Below are positions 18,612 through 26,988 of a stretch of DNA of 64,000 bases, piece by piece. This DNA comes from Pikeienuella litoralis. Lineage in GTDB: Bacteria > Pseudomonadota > Alphaproteobacteria > Rhodobacterales > Rhodobacteraceae. Position 1 is the first letter of the stretch; each line of letters opens with the position of its first letter. Below the pieces are notes generated by a model. The model was not told the origin of the DNA. It was given only the letters and a program-made list of their open reading frames with translations, and made no database searches. Made by a program: the position numbers and the translations under genes. The stretch is taken from NCBI RefSeq assembly GCF_037646705.1, contig NZ_JBBHER010000004.1:62001-126000 (forward strand), given 5' to 3'.

Positions 18612-20566
18612 AGCGGTTCACCTTCCGCCGCGACGCCCGGCGCCCCGGCGCCCCGCCCCGCCTGACGCGCCGGGGCGCGCTCCTGCTCGGCGCGCAGACG
18701 CTGGTCGCGGGCGGCTTGCTCTGGCGCCTGAAATCGCTCCAGATCGACGCCGCCGCCGAATACCGGATGATGGCGGAGGAGAACCGGATCAACATCCGGC
18801 TGATCCCGCCGGCCCGCGGCGACATCACCGACAGGAAGGGCCGCCCGCTCGCGGTCAACAAGCAGAATTACCGCGTGGTGATGATCCGCGAGCAGGCCGG
18901 CGACGTGGAGGCGGCGCTCGACGAGCTCGCGCGCATCGTCGACATCCCCCCGCACCAGCGCAGCCGCGCATTGCGCGAGATCCGCTCGAAAAGCGCGTTC
19001 GTGCCGGTGACCATCGCCGAAAATCTCGACTGGGCCGCGTTCGCGCGGATCAACGTCAACGCCCCCGCCCTCGCCGGGGTCGCGCCCGAGGTCGGCCTCA
19101 CCCGGCACTATCCCGAGAAGGAGGCGCTCGCCCACGTCATCGGATATGTCGCGCGTTTCTCCGAAGCCGATCAGGACCGCGACGACGCGGACGACCCGCT
19201 GTTCCAGATCCCGGATTTCCATATCGGCAAGACCGGCGTCGAACGCGTCAAGGAGAAGACCCTGCGCGGCGCCGCCGGCGCGAGCCGGATCGAGGTGAAC
19301 GCTTACGGGAGGGTCATCCGGGAGATCGACCGCACCGAAGGCGTTCCCGGCGCCGATCTCGGGCTCACCATCGATCTCGACCTGCAACGCTACGCGCTGG
19401 AGCGGATGGGAGAGGAAAGCGCCGCGACGGTGCTGATCGAGATCGAGACCGGCGATATTCTCGCCCTCGCCTCTTCGCCGGGGTTCGACCCGAACAAGTT
19501 CGTCGTCGGCATCAGCCAGCAGGAATGGAGCGCTCTGCTGGAGAACGACCACAGGCCGTTGGCGAACAAGACCGTCTCCGGCCAGTATCCGCCCGGCTCC
19601 ACCTTCAAGATGATGGTCGCGCTCGCCGCGCTCGAAGCCGGCGTCATCGACCCGAAGGAGAGCGTGTTCTGCAATGGCCGATACAAGCTCGGCGACAGGT
19701 ATTTTCACTGCTGGCGGCGCGGTGGGCATGGCCATGTCGCGCTGCGCGACGCGCTGAAATTCTCATGCGACGTGTATTTCTACGAGACCGCGCGCCGGGT
19801 CGGCATCGACAGGATCTCGGAGATGGCCAACCGGTTCGGGATCGGCGTCCAGCCGGATCTGCCGATCACCGCGGTGCGAAGCGGCCTCACCCCGACCAAG
19901 GCCTGGAAGCTGGCGACCCAGGGAGAGAGCTGGCAGGGCGGCGACACGCTCAACGCCGGCATCGGTCAGGGCTACATATTGGCGAGCCCGCTCCAGCTCG
20001 CGACCATGGCGGCGCGGATCGCCGGCGACGGCGGGCAAGTGGCGCCGCGCCTGATCCGCACCATCAACGGGGCGCCGGCGCCCGTCGCCGAGGCGCCGCC
20101 GCTCGGCGTTTCGGCGGCGCATCTGCGCCTGATTCGCGACGGCATGTTCGCCGTCTCGAACGAGCGCAGCGGCACCGCCTATCGCAACCGGATCGCGGAG
20201 GCGACGATGGCGATGGCGGGCAAGACCGGCACCAGCCAGGTGCGCCGGATCACCACGGCCGAGCGCGCCCGCGGCGTGACCCGCAACGAGGACCTGCCCT
20301 GGGAGCGGCGCGATCACGCGCTTTTCGTCGCGTTCGCCCCCTATGACCGGCCGCGCTACGCGGTCTCCGTCATCGTGGAGCATGGCGGCGGCGGCTCCAC
20401 CGTCGCGGCGCCGATCGCGCGCGACGTGATGCTGCGGGCGCTATACGGCGGAGAGGCGCCGCTCCGCGCCTACCCGCCCGAGCAGCGCGACATGATCCAG
20501 CGCCGCCGCGAGGAGCGGCGCCCGCCCCCCGACGACACCGTCGGCGCGCCGCGGAGCCGGGCGTGA
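18608..20566 (+). CDS. mrdA: Penicillin-binding protein 2, elongasome transpeptidase
   Basis: A 652-residue class B penicillin-binding protein that cross-links peptidoglycan during elongation with RodA. There is one N-terminal membrane anchor (about 25-42), a dimerisation/pedestal region, then the transpeptidase: the active-site STFK at Ser331-Lys334 (within PPGSTFK), SCD at 386-388 in place of the SxN motif, and KTGT near 539. The start ATG 18608 overlaps the mreD stop; its own TGA overlaps the rodA GTG start. Confidence 0.96.
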   Translation: MKRFTFRRDARRPGAPPRLTRRGALLLGAQTLVAGGLLWRLKSLQIDAAAEYRMMAEENRINIRLIPPARGDITDRKGRPLAVNKQNYRVVMIREQAGDVEAALDELARIVDIPPHQRSRALREIRSKSAFVPVTIAENLDWAAFARINVNAPALAGVAPEVGLTRHYPEKEALAHVIGYVARFSEADQDRDDADDPLFQIPDFHIGKTGVERVKEKTLRGAAGASRIEVNAYGRVIREIDRTEGVPGADLGLTIDLDLQRYALERMGEESAATVLIEIETGDILALASSPGFDPNKFVVGISQQEWSALLENDHRPLANKTVSGQYPPGSTFKMMVALAALEAGVIDPKESVFCNGRYKLGDRYFHCWRRGGHGHVALRDALKFSCDVYFYETARRVGIDRISEMANRFGIGVQPDLPITAVRSGLTPTKAWKLATQGESWQGGDTLNAGIGQGYILASPLQLATMAARIAGDGGQVAPRLIRTINGAPAPVAEAPPLGVSAAHLRLIRDGMFAVSNERSGTAYRNRIAEATMAMAGKTGTSQVRRITTAERARGVTRNEDLPWERRDHALFVAFAPYDRPRYAVSVIVEHGGGGSTVAAPIARDVMLRALYGGEAPLRAYPPEQRDMIQRRREERRPPPDDTVGAPRSRA

Positions 20567-21708
20567 CTTTCGGCGAGAGACGCCGCGCGGAGCGGCTCGG
20601 CCTCTGGGCGAAGACGCTCCGGTTCCACTGGGGGCTCGCGCTTCTCGTCATCGCGGTCGCCATGGTCGGCTTCCTCATGCTGTTCTCGGTCGCGAACGGC
20701 GCGCTCACGCCCTGGGCGCGCCCGCAGATGATCCGCTTCGCCGTCGGCTTCGCCATGATGCTGGTCGTCGCCATGATCGATCTACGCTTCTGGCGCGCGG
20801 CGGCGCCGGCCATATACGGCGTCTCTCTGGCGCTTCTGGCGGCGGTGGAGATCGTCGGCGTCACCGGGATGGGCGCGCAGCGCTGGATCGACCTCGGCGC
20901 CGTTCGTCTGCAACCGTCGGAGGTGATGAAGGTCGCCGTCGTTCTCGCCCTCGCCGCCTATTACGCATGGCTGCCGCCGGAGAAGGCGTCGCGCCCGTTC
21001 TGGCTGATCCCGCCGGCGCTTCTGATCCTCGTCCCGGTCGGCATGGTGTTGCGCCAGCCCGATCTCGGCACCGCGATCCTGCTGATCATGGGCGGCGTCT
21101 CGGTGATGTTCCTCGCCGGCGTCTCGCTCTGGTATTTCGCCGCCGGGCTCGTCGCGGCGCTGGGCGCCGTCGCGCTGGTCATGATGTCCCAGGGGACGGA
21201 ATGGCAGATTCTGGAGGATTATCAGTTCCGCCGGATCGCGGTGTTCCTCGATCCGTCCCAGGACCCTCTGGGCGCGGGCTATCACATCACGCAATCCACC
21301 ATCGCGCTCGGCTCCGGCGGCCTCTCCGGCAGAGGCTTCATGGAGGGCACGCAGAGCCGGCTCAACTTTCTGCCCGAAAATCACACCGACTTCATCTTCA
21401 CCACCCTGGCGGAGGAGTTCGGTTTCGTCGGCGCGGCCTCGCTCATCGCGCTGTATCTGCTGATCATGGTGTTCTGTTTCGCGTCGATGGCCGCGAACCG
21501 GGGCCGCTTCGGCGCGCTGCTCACCGGGGGGCTGGCGATGACCTTCTTTCTTTTCTTCGCGGTCAATATCGCGATGGTGGTCGGGCTGATGCCGGTCGTC
21601 GGCGTGCCGCTGCCATTGGTCTCTTACGGCGGCTCGGCTATGCTGGTGCTTCTTTTCGCGTTCGGACTGATACAGAGCGCGCACATACACCGGAGCGGCC
21701 GCAATTGA
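20563..21708 (+). CDS. rodA: Peptidoglycan glycosyltransferase RodA
   Basis: A 381-residue SEDS-family glycosyltransferase with about ten transmembrane helices that polymerises lipid II with PBP2. Family signatures seen: GAQRWIDLGAVRLQPSEVMKV (about 105-125), QSTIALGSGGLSGRGF (about 246-261), LPENHTDFIFTTLAEEFGFVG and the C-terminal VGVPLPLVSYGGSAM. Starts with GTG in a GTGA overlap with mrdA; the stop overlaps the TTG start of the next gene. Confidence 0.95.
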   Translation: MTFGERRRAERLGLWAKTLRFHWGLALLVIAVAMVGFLMLFSVANGALTPWARPQMIRFAVGFAMMLVVAMIDLRFWRAAAPAIYGVSLALLAAVEIVGVTGMGAQRWIDLGAVRLQPSEVMKVAVVLALAAYYAWLPPEKASRPFWLIPPALLILVPVGMVLRQPDLGTAILLIMGGVSVMFLAGVSLWYFAAGLVAALGAVALVMMSQGTEWQILEDYQFRRIAVFLDPSQDPLGAGYHITQSTIALGSGGLSGRGFMEGTQSRLNFLPENHTDFIFTTLAEEFGFVGAASLIALYLLIMVFCFASMAANRGRFGALLTGGLAMTFFLFFAVNIAMVVGLMPVVGVPLPLVSYGGSAMLVLLFAFGLIQSAHIHRSGRN

Positions 21709-22652
21709 CTCATGTTCTGCTTTCCACCCGACCCGATCAGGTCGAATCCTGGGCGCCCCGCCTCGCGCATTTCCGTTCGGAGCTGGGCGTTCCGTTCACA
21801 CTCCATCTCGATCCGGCCGCCGCGCCGACCGAGAAGATCGACATGCTGGTCATAAACCCGGTGAGGGGCGTTCAGGATCTGACGCCCTACCGGAACCTGA
21901 AGGTGATCCAGAGCATGTGGGCCGGCGTCGAGGCGCTTCTCGCCAACCCGACGCTGCCCGAGGGGCCGACGCTTTGCCGCATGGTCGAGCCGGGGCTGAC
22001 CGAAGGGATGACCGAATATATCGCCGGGCATGTCCTGCGCCACCATCTCGGCGTCGACCGGGATGTCCGGAACAGCCTCGCCGGCGTCTGGAAGCCGCAA
22101 GGCCCGCCCCTCGCCCGCGACCGGAAGGTCGGCGTGCTGGGGCTCGGCGCGCTCGGCGCGGACGCGGCCCGGATGCTGGCGCGGCTCCGCTTCGATGTCG
22201 CCGGCTGGAGCCGGACGCCCAGATCGATCGAAGGCGTGACCTGCTTTCATGGCCCGGCGGGGCTCGACGACATTCTCGCCCGGTCCGAAATCATCGTGAC
22301 GATCCTGCCCGACACCGCCGAGACGCGCGGAATTCTCAACCAGCGGACGCTGGCGCTGGCGCCGCGCGGCGCCGTCGTCATCAATCCCGGCCGCGGGCCG
22401 CTGATCGACGACGAGGCGCTTCTCGCCGCGCTCGAATCCGGCCAGATCAGCCACGCGACGCTTGACGTTTTCGAGACGGAGCCGCTGCCGGAGGGGCATC
22501 CCTACTGGCGCAATCCGCAGGTCACCGTCACCCCGCATATCGCCGCCGAAACCCGCCCGAGAGACGCCGCGCGCGTCGTCGTCGAGCAGATCGGACGAAT
22601 GGTTCGGGGCGAGCCGCTGCTGAATGTTGTCGACCGCGCCGCCGGCTACTAG
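21705..22652 (+). CDS. D-2-hydroxyacid dehydrogenase, glyoxylate/hydroxypyruvate reductase A type
   Basis: A 315-residue NAD(P)-dependent dehydrogenase. The nucleotide-binding motif VLGLGALGADAARML is near 147, and the catalytic residues are those of the family: Arg in the MVEPGLTEGM..NPGRGPLIDD region, Glu in DVFETEPLP and His in TPHIAAETRP. It matches GhrA-type reductases, which keep glyoxylate and hydroxypyruvate low. The start is TTG at 21705, overlapping the rodA stop (TTGA); no better in-frame start gives the conserved N-terminus. Its position at the end of a cell-shape operon is unusual in function but fixed by the overlap. Confidence 0.85.
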   Translation: MTHVLLSTRPDQVESWAPRLAHFRSELGVPFTLHLDPAAAPTEKIDMLVINPVRGVQDLTPYRNLKVIQSMWAGVEALLANPTLPEGPTLCRMVEPGLTEGMTEYIAGHVLRHHLGVDRDVRNSLAGVWKPQGPPLARDRKVGVLGLGALGADAARMLARLRFDVAGWSRTPRSIEGVTCFHGPAGLDDILARSEIIVTILPDTAETRGILNQRTLALAPRGAVVINPGRGPLIDDEALLAALESGQISHATLDVFETEPLPEGHPYWRNPQVTVTPHIAAETRPRDAARVVVEQIGRMVRGEPLLNVVDRAAGY

Positions 22653-22687
22653 ATAACAGGCGATCCTTGAAGAGGGCACGGGGCACC

Positions 22688-23404
22688 ATGGCGAAGCAGC
22701 CGCGCGCGAAACGACGCGTCATCATCAAACCGCCGCGCCGGACGTTGCTGCAGCGGCTGCGCGGCAACTTCCTGGCCGGAATCGTGCTGGTCGGCCCGGT
22801 CGCGCTGACCATCTATCTCGCCTGGACCGTGATCACCGTCATCGACCGGTGGATCGTGCCGTGGGTGCCGGGCGCCTACAATCCCGGAACCTATCTCGGC
22901 TCCGACGTTCCCGGATTCGGCGTCATCGTCTTTCTCGTGTTCACCACCATCGTCGGCTGGCTGACGAAGAATTTCTTCGGCCGGCAGATCGTGCGGATGG
23001 GCGAGAGCTGGGTCTCGCGGATGCCGGTGATCCGCTCGATCTACAACGCATTGAAGCAGATCGCCGAGACGATCCTCAGTCAGTCGCAGACCTCGTTCAA
23101 GAACGCCTGTCTGGTCGAGTATCCGCGCAAGGGGCTCTGGGCCATCGCTTTCGTCTCGACGACGACGAAAGGCGAGATCCCGGGCCGCACCGGCGAGCCG
23201 GAGATGCTGAGCATATTCCTGCCGACCACGCCGAACCCGACCTCGGGCTTTCTTCTCTTTGCGCCGCGCTCCGATGTCGTCCTCCTCGACATGAGCGTGG
23301 AGGAGGCCGCGAAACTGGTCATCTCCGCCGGGCTCGTCGTCCCCCCCACGAAGGCGGAGATCAAGGCCGGGGTCGCGGCGCGGCGCTCCGAGCCCGCCGC
23401 CTGA
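22688..23404 (+). CDS. DUF502 family membrane protein
   Basis: A 238-residue protein with a basic N-terminus, two transmembrane segments (about 30-52 and 75-97) and a soluble C-terminal domain of the DUF502 family; conserved stretches include RMPVIRSIYNALKQ and FLPTTPNPTSGFLLF. Function is unknown. The start MAKQPRAKRR at 22688 follows AGAGGG (22671-22676). It is 35 bp after the dehydrogenase gene and converges with the peptide-binding protein gene. Confidence 0.88.
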   Translation: MAKQPRAKRRVIIKPPRRTLLQRLRGNFLAGIVLVGPVALTIYLAWTVITVIDRWIVPWVPGAYNPGTYLGSDVPGFGVIVFLVFTTIVGWLTKNFFGRQIVRMGESWVSRMPVIRSIYNALKQIAETILSQSQTSFKNACLVEYPRKGLWAIAFVSTTTKGEIPGRTGEPEMLSIFLPTTPNPTSGFLLFAPRSDVVLLDMSVEEAAKLVISAGLVVPPTKAEIKAGVAARRSEPAA

Positions 23405-23405
23405 C

Positions 23406-23423
23406 GCCGCCCTCGCCGGCGGC
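23406..23423. terminator. Hairpin in the convergent gap
   Basis: A 6-bp GC stem (GCCGCC / GGCGGC, 6-nt loop) fills the 21-bp gap between two convergent genes. No T-run on either side; weak bidirectional terminator at best. Confidence 0.3.
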
Positions 23424-23425
23424 GG

Positions 23426-25285
23426 TCATGGCTCTCGCCACCACACATCCGGCAGATAGCCGATCCAGTCGCCGTAAAGCGGCGTGACCGCCGGCCGGCG
23501 AAGCCGCGCGTCATGCGCGATCCAGCTCGTCGGCGCATACCAGAACGGGATCACATAGCGCCCCGCCGTCAACGCCCGGTCGAGCGCGTGAACCGCGGCG
23601 ACGAACCCCTCCTTGTCGTTCGCCGCCATCAGCGCGGCCAGCGCCGCCTCCACCGCCGGATTGGCGACGCCCATGTAGTTGCGCGTGCCCGGCGTCTCCA
23701 CGCCGCTCTCGCCCCAGTAGAAGCGCTGCTCGACCCCTGGCGACAAGGAGAGCGCCCAGGCGTTCACCATCATGTCGAAATCATACTCCGTGCGCCGCGC
23801 CTGATACTGCGCCGAGTCGACCAGCCGCACGGAGGCCGCGATCCCCAGCTTCTTCAGCGCCTCCGCGTAAACGCCGGCGACCTGCTCGTCGGCGCTCCTC
23901 CCGAGCAGGATCTCGAACGCGAAGGGCCTGCCCGCCTCATCCTGCAGGCGGCCGTCGACCATGCGCCATCCCGCCTCCTCCAGAAGCGCCGCCGCCCGCG
24001 TGAGATTGCGCCGGTTGCGCCCGTCGCCATCCGATCGCGGCTGCGTCACCGCCGCGTCGAGCGCGCCCGGCGGCAAGGCGTCCGCGTGGGGCGCCAGGAT
24101 CTCGCGCTCGCGCCCCTCGGCGGCGCCGGAATACGCCAGCGGAGACGCCCCGAAATAGCTGGAGATGCGCGTATAGGCGCCCGCCAGCATCGTCCGCTGG
24201 ATCCATTCGAAATCGAACGCGAGCGTCAGCGCCTCGCGCACCCGGATATCGGCGAAGAGCGCCCGGCGCGTGTTGAACACGAACCCCTTCATGCCTGACG
24301 GGCGCCCGTTTTCGATCTCCGACTGGACGACCTCGCCGGACAAGGCTCTCGGAAAGTCGTATCCGCGCCGCCAGCGCGCCGGGTCGCCATCGCGGTAGAC
24401 GTCGATCGCGCCGGCCTTGAACGCCTCCCAGACCGCGTTGGCGTCGCGGAAATACTCGATGACGACCGCGTCGAAATTCGCCTGCCCGCGCATCAGCGGA
24501 AGGTCGCGCGCCCAATAGTCCGGATTCCGCCGGAAGGAGATCCGCCGCCCCGGCTCGAACGCGTCCACGACATAGGGGCCGCTGCCGACCAGCGGCGACA
24601 GGGTCGTCTCGCGAAACGCCCTCGGCGCGGCGTCCGCCTTCTGGAGGATCGGATGCAGCGCCAGAATCAACGGCGCCTCGCGCTCCGGCGTCCGGAAGTG
24701 GAACCGCACCCCCAGCTCGCCCACCCGCTCCACCCGTTCGACATTCGCCCAGGTGTTGCGGAAATTCGGCCGCCCGTCGGCCGCCAGCGTCTCCATCGAG
24801 AAGACCACGTCGTCCACGGTGACCGGCGCGCCGTCCGCGAACCGGGCCGCCGGGTTCAGCCGGAATTCGACCCATGAGCGATCATCCGCGATGGCCGCCT
24901 GCTCCGCCAGCAGAGGGTAGAGCGAAAAGGCCTCGTCCCAGTTTCGCCCCAGAAGCGACTCGAATGTCAGAAACCGCAGTTGCCACGGCGCCACACCTTT
25001 CACGATGAAAGGGTTAACATTGTCGAAACCGCCGACTTCGCCGAAGCGGATCGCGCCGCCCTTCGGCGCCGCCGGATTGACGTATGGCAAGTGGATGAAA
25101 TCCGATGGCAATTCCGGCTCGCCATACATCGCGAGCCCAGCTCCCGGCTGCGCCGCAAGTGAATCCGCAGGCGCAAGAAAGATGGACAGCGCCGCGAAAG
25201 CAAACAGTTTTCCGAAGAGTGAAATTTGTCGAACCCTGCCGGCATGGCCATTTTTGGCCTTGCTATTTGGCGCGCATACCCTCAT
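23426..25285 (-). CDS. Periplasmic oligopeptide-type substrate-binding protein (YejA/SBP family 5)
   Basis: A 619-residue ABC-transporter solute-binding protein of family 5, closest in layout to YejA (microcin C/peptide binding). There is a signal peptide (about 1-45, ending ADSLAAQ), then family features: PYVNPAAPKGGAIRFGEVGGFDNVNPF, VTVDDVVFSMETL, GSGPYVVDAFEPGRRISFRRNPDYW and MKGFVFNTRRALFADIRVREAL. ATG 25285 follows GAGGTTAAG. No permease or ATPase genes are adjacent, so its transporter lies elsewhere or it is an orphan binding protein. Confidence 0.88.
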   Translation of the reverse strand: MRVCAPNSKAKNGHAGRVRQISLFGKLFAFAALSIFLAPADSLAAQPGAGLAMYGEPELPSDFIHLPYVNPAAPKGGAIRFGEVGGFDNVNPFIVKGVAPWQLRFLTFESLLGRNWDEAFSLYPLLAEQAAIADDRSWVEFRLNPAARFADGAPVTVDDVVFSMETLAADGRPNFRNTWANVERVERVGELGVRFHFRTPEREAPLILALHPILQKADAAPRAFRETTLSPLVGSGPYVVDAFEPGRRISFRRNPDYWARDLPLMRGQANFDAVVIEYFRDANAVWEAFKAGAIDVYRDGDPARWRRGYDFPRALSGEVVQSEIENGRPSGMKGFVFNTRRALFADIRVREALTLAFDFEWIQRTMLAGAYTRISSYFGASPLAYSGAAEGREREILAPHADALPPGALDAAVTQPRSDGDGRNRRNLTRAAALLEEAGWRMVDGRLQDEAGRPFAFEILLGRSADEQVAGVYAEALKKLGIAASVRLVDSAQYQARRTEYDFDMMVNAWALSLSPGVEQRFYWGESGVETPGTRNYMGVANPAVEAALAALMAANDKEGFVAAVHALDRALTAGRYVIPFWYAPTSWIAHDARLRRPAVTPLYGDWIGYLPDVWWREP

Positions 25286-25304
25286 CTTAACCTCACTGCT
25301 CGAT

Positions 25305-25371
25305 AGGTTTCTTGCCTGTATGAAACCTGCCTCAATGTACTGGCGCCCTCGCTCGCGAGGGCGCTTTTTTT
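25305..25371 (+). ncRNA. Candidate small RNA with two stem-loops and intrinsic terminator
   Basis: Between two divergent genes, the plus strand carries a first hairpin (AGGTTTC 25305-25311 / GAAACCT 25322-25328, 10-nt loop), a 14-nt single-stranded linker, then a second hairpin (GCGCCCTCG / CGAGGGCGC, tetraloop CTCG) followed by seven T. No protein gene precedes it on this strand; its 5' end and promoter are not defined (a TTGCTA/TACCCT-like pair near 25259-25283 is weak). It could instead be a premature terminator in a long leader of the dehydrogenase gene downstream. Confidence 0.5.
25343..25371 (+). terminator. Rho-independent terminator
   Basis: A perfect 9-bp stem, 4-nt loop (25352-25355) and a T7 tract (25365-25371). 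It is the clearest intrinsic terminator in the window. Read on the minus strand, it precedes rather than follows the peptide-binding protein gene, so it terminates a plus-strand transcript. Confidence 0.85.
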
Positions 25372-25429
25372 ATGGCGCGCCGGCGGCGGCCTTCCGGCCC
25401 GGCTTCTATTCGGCGCGTTTCGGGCCTAT

Positions 25430-25442
25430 GTTGCACCGCAAC
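25430..25442. promoter_or_regulatory. Inverted repeat GTTGC-N3-GCAAC before bdhA
   Basis: Perfect 5-bp arms separated by ACC, 24 bp before the bdhA ATG. It resembles the TGC-N-GCA type sites bound by PHB-metabolism repressors such as PhaR in related bacteria; that link is inference. Confidence 0.3.
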
Positions 25443-25466
25443 TTCAACCCTCATCAAGGCGCTCAC

Positions 25467-26261
25467 ATGTCCGATCATCCGCTTTCCGGCAAGACAGCAT
25501 TCATCACCGGCTCCAATTCCGGGATCGGCCTCGGCATCGCCAGAACCCTGGCCGCGCGGGGCGCCTCCGTCGGGCTGAATTCATACACCGACGCCAGCGA
25601 GGATCACGACCTCGCGGCGAAGATCGCGGCCGAGACCGGCGCCGACGTCCGCTATTTTCAGGCGGACATGTCGGATGCCGACGCATGCCGCAAGGTGGTG
25701 GACACGGTCGCCAAGGCGTTCGGCGGCCTTGATATTCTGGTCAACAACGCCGGGATCCAGCACGTCGCGCCGATCGCCGAATTTCCCACCGCGCAATGGG
25801 ACCGGATCATCGCGATCAACCTCTCTTCGGCGTTTCACACCACCGCGGCGGCGCTGCCTCTGATGCGCGCGCGCGGCTGGGGCCGGATCGTCAACATCGC
25901 CTCCGCGCATGGCCTCACCGCCTCGCCGTTCAAATCCGCCTATGTCGCCGCGAAGCACGGCGTCGTCGGCCTGACCAAGGTCACGGCGCTGGAGACGGCG
26001 GAGGAGCCGATCACCGCCAACGCGGTCTGCCCCGGCTATGTGCTGACGCCGCTGGTCGAGGCGCAGATCCCGGACACGATGAAGGAGTACGGGAAGGACC
26101 GCGAGACGGTGATTCGCGACGTGATGCTGGCGCGCCAGCCCTCCAAGGCCTTCGCCACCGTGGAGCAGATGGGCGGCACGGTCGCGTTCCTCTGCTCCGC
26201 CGACGCCGACCAGATCACCGGCACGACGATTTCGGTCGACGGCGGTTGGACCGCGCTCTGA
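25467..26261 (+). CDS. bdhA: 3-hydroxybutyrate dehydrogenase
   Basis: A 264-residue SDR enzyme that interconverts 3-hydroxybutyrate and acetoacetate with NAD, used in PHB turnover. TGSNSGIG at 14-21 binds the cofactor, NNAGIQHVAPIAEF (92-105) and the Ser145, Tyr158, Lys162 triad are intact, and ANAVCPGYVLTPLVEAQIP is typical of BdhA. The start at 25467 gives the conserved N-terminus. It is divergent from the peptide-binding protein gene and lies about 95 bp after an intrinsic terminator. Confidence 0.9.
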   Translation: MSDHPLSGKTAFITGSNSGIGLGIARTLAARGASVGLNSYTDASEDHDLAAKIAAETGADVRYFQADMSDADACRKVVDTVAKAFGGLDILVNNAGIQHVAPIAEFPTAQWDRIIAINLSSAFHTTAAALPLMRARGWGRIVNIASAHGLTASPFKSAYVAAKHGVVGLTKVTALETAEEPITANAVCPGYVLTPLVEAQIPDTMKEYGKDRETVIRDVMLARQPSKAFATVEQMGGTVAFLCSADADQITGTTISVDGGWTAL

Positions 26262-26282
26262 CATTCCCGATCGGCTCCCCGA

Positions 26283-26915
26283 TCACATCGACGTGACCCA
26301 GAGGATCACCGCATCCTCCGGGCTCGTCGAGACGACGCAGTGCCCCATCGATCCGTCATAATAGGCGCTGTCGCCGACCTGCATGTCGACGGGCTCGTAG
26401 AACTCTGTGAAGAGCGTGACCGAGCCCGTCAACACCAGCAGGAACTCCTCGCCCTGATGGCGAACCCAATTGTCGAACTCGTTGAAATCCCGCGCATGCA
26501 CCGTCGCCTTGTAGGGCAGCATCCGCTTGCGGCTGATTTCCGTCGCCAGCAGCTCATGCTCATATGTCGCCGTCGGGTGAGCGCGCCCCTCCCCCTTGAA
26601 GGTGATCGAACGGCGGCCGGAGACCTTGTCGACCGCCGCCGGCCGAAACAGCTGCGGCACGTCGATATCCAGGCCGCGGGCCAGTTTCTGAACCGCGTCG
26701 AATGTCGGAGACATCTGCTCGTTTTCGATCTTGGAAAGCGTGGAGCGCGCGAGGCCGGCGCGCTGCGCCGCCTCCTCCAGCGTCCAGTTCCGGGCGAGCC
26801 GAATGGCGCGCGCCCGCTCCCCCAGCTTGAGAGGCGCGACGCGCGGCCCCGTCCCGTCATTCGCCGCCAGGCGCAGCATCGACACGGCTTCCCGGGATTG
26901 CTCTCCATCGCTCAT
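26283..26915 (-). CDS. XRE-family regulator with C-terminal cupin
   Basis: A 210-residue transcription factor: helix-turn-helix of the XRE type at about 31-90 (LGERARAIRLARNWTLEEAA, QRAGLARSTLSKIENEQMSPTF) and a cupin_2 domain at about 135-205 that normally senses a small ligand. The start at 26915 follows GGGGAGG at good spacing. It is divergent from the AMP-dependent ligase gene with 73 bp between starts, so that ligase is its most likely target. Convergent with bdhA (21-bp gap). Confidence 0.88.
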   Translation of the reverse strand: MSDGEQSREAVSMLRLAANDGTGPRVAPLKLGERARAIRLARNWTLEEAAQRAGLARSTLSKIENEQMSPTFDAVQKLARGLDIDVPQLFRPAAVDKVSGRRSITFKGEGRAHPTATYEHELLATEISRKRMLPYKATVHARDFNEFDNWVRHQGEEFLLVLTGSVTLFTEFYEPVDMQVGDSAYYDGSMGHCVVSTSPEDAVILWVTSM

Positions 26916-26988
26916 CGGTTCATCCTCCCCGTCGTCCGGCTTCTTCAATAGATACGCCATGAGGGTTCGATATGCGAGCAGCGCGCCG

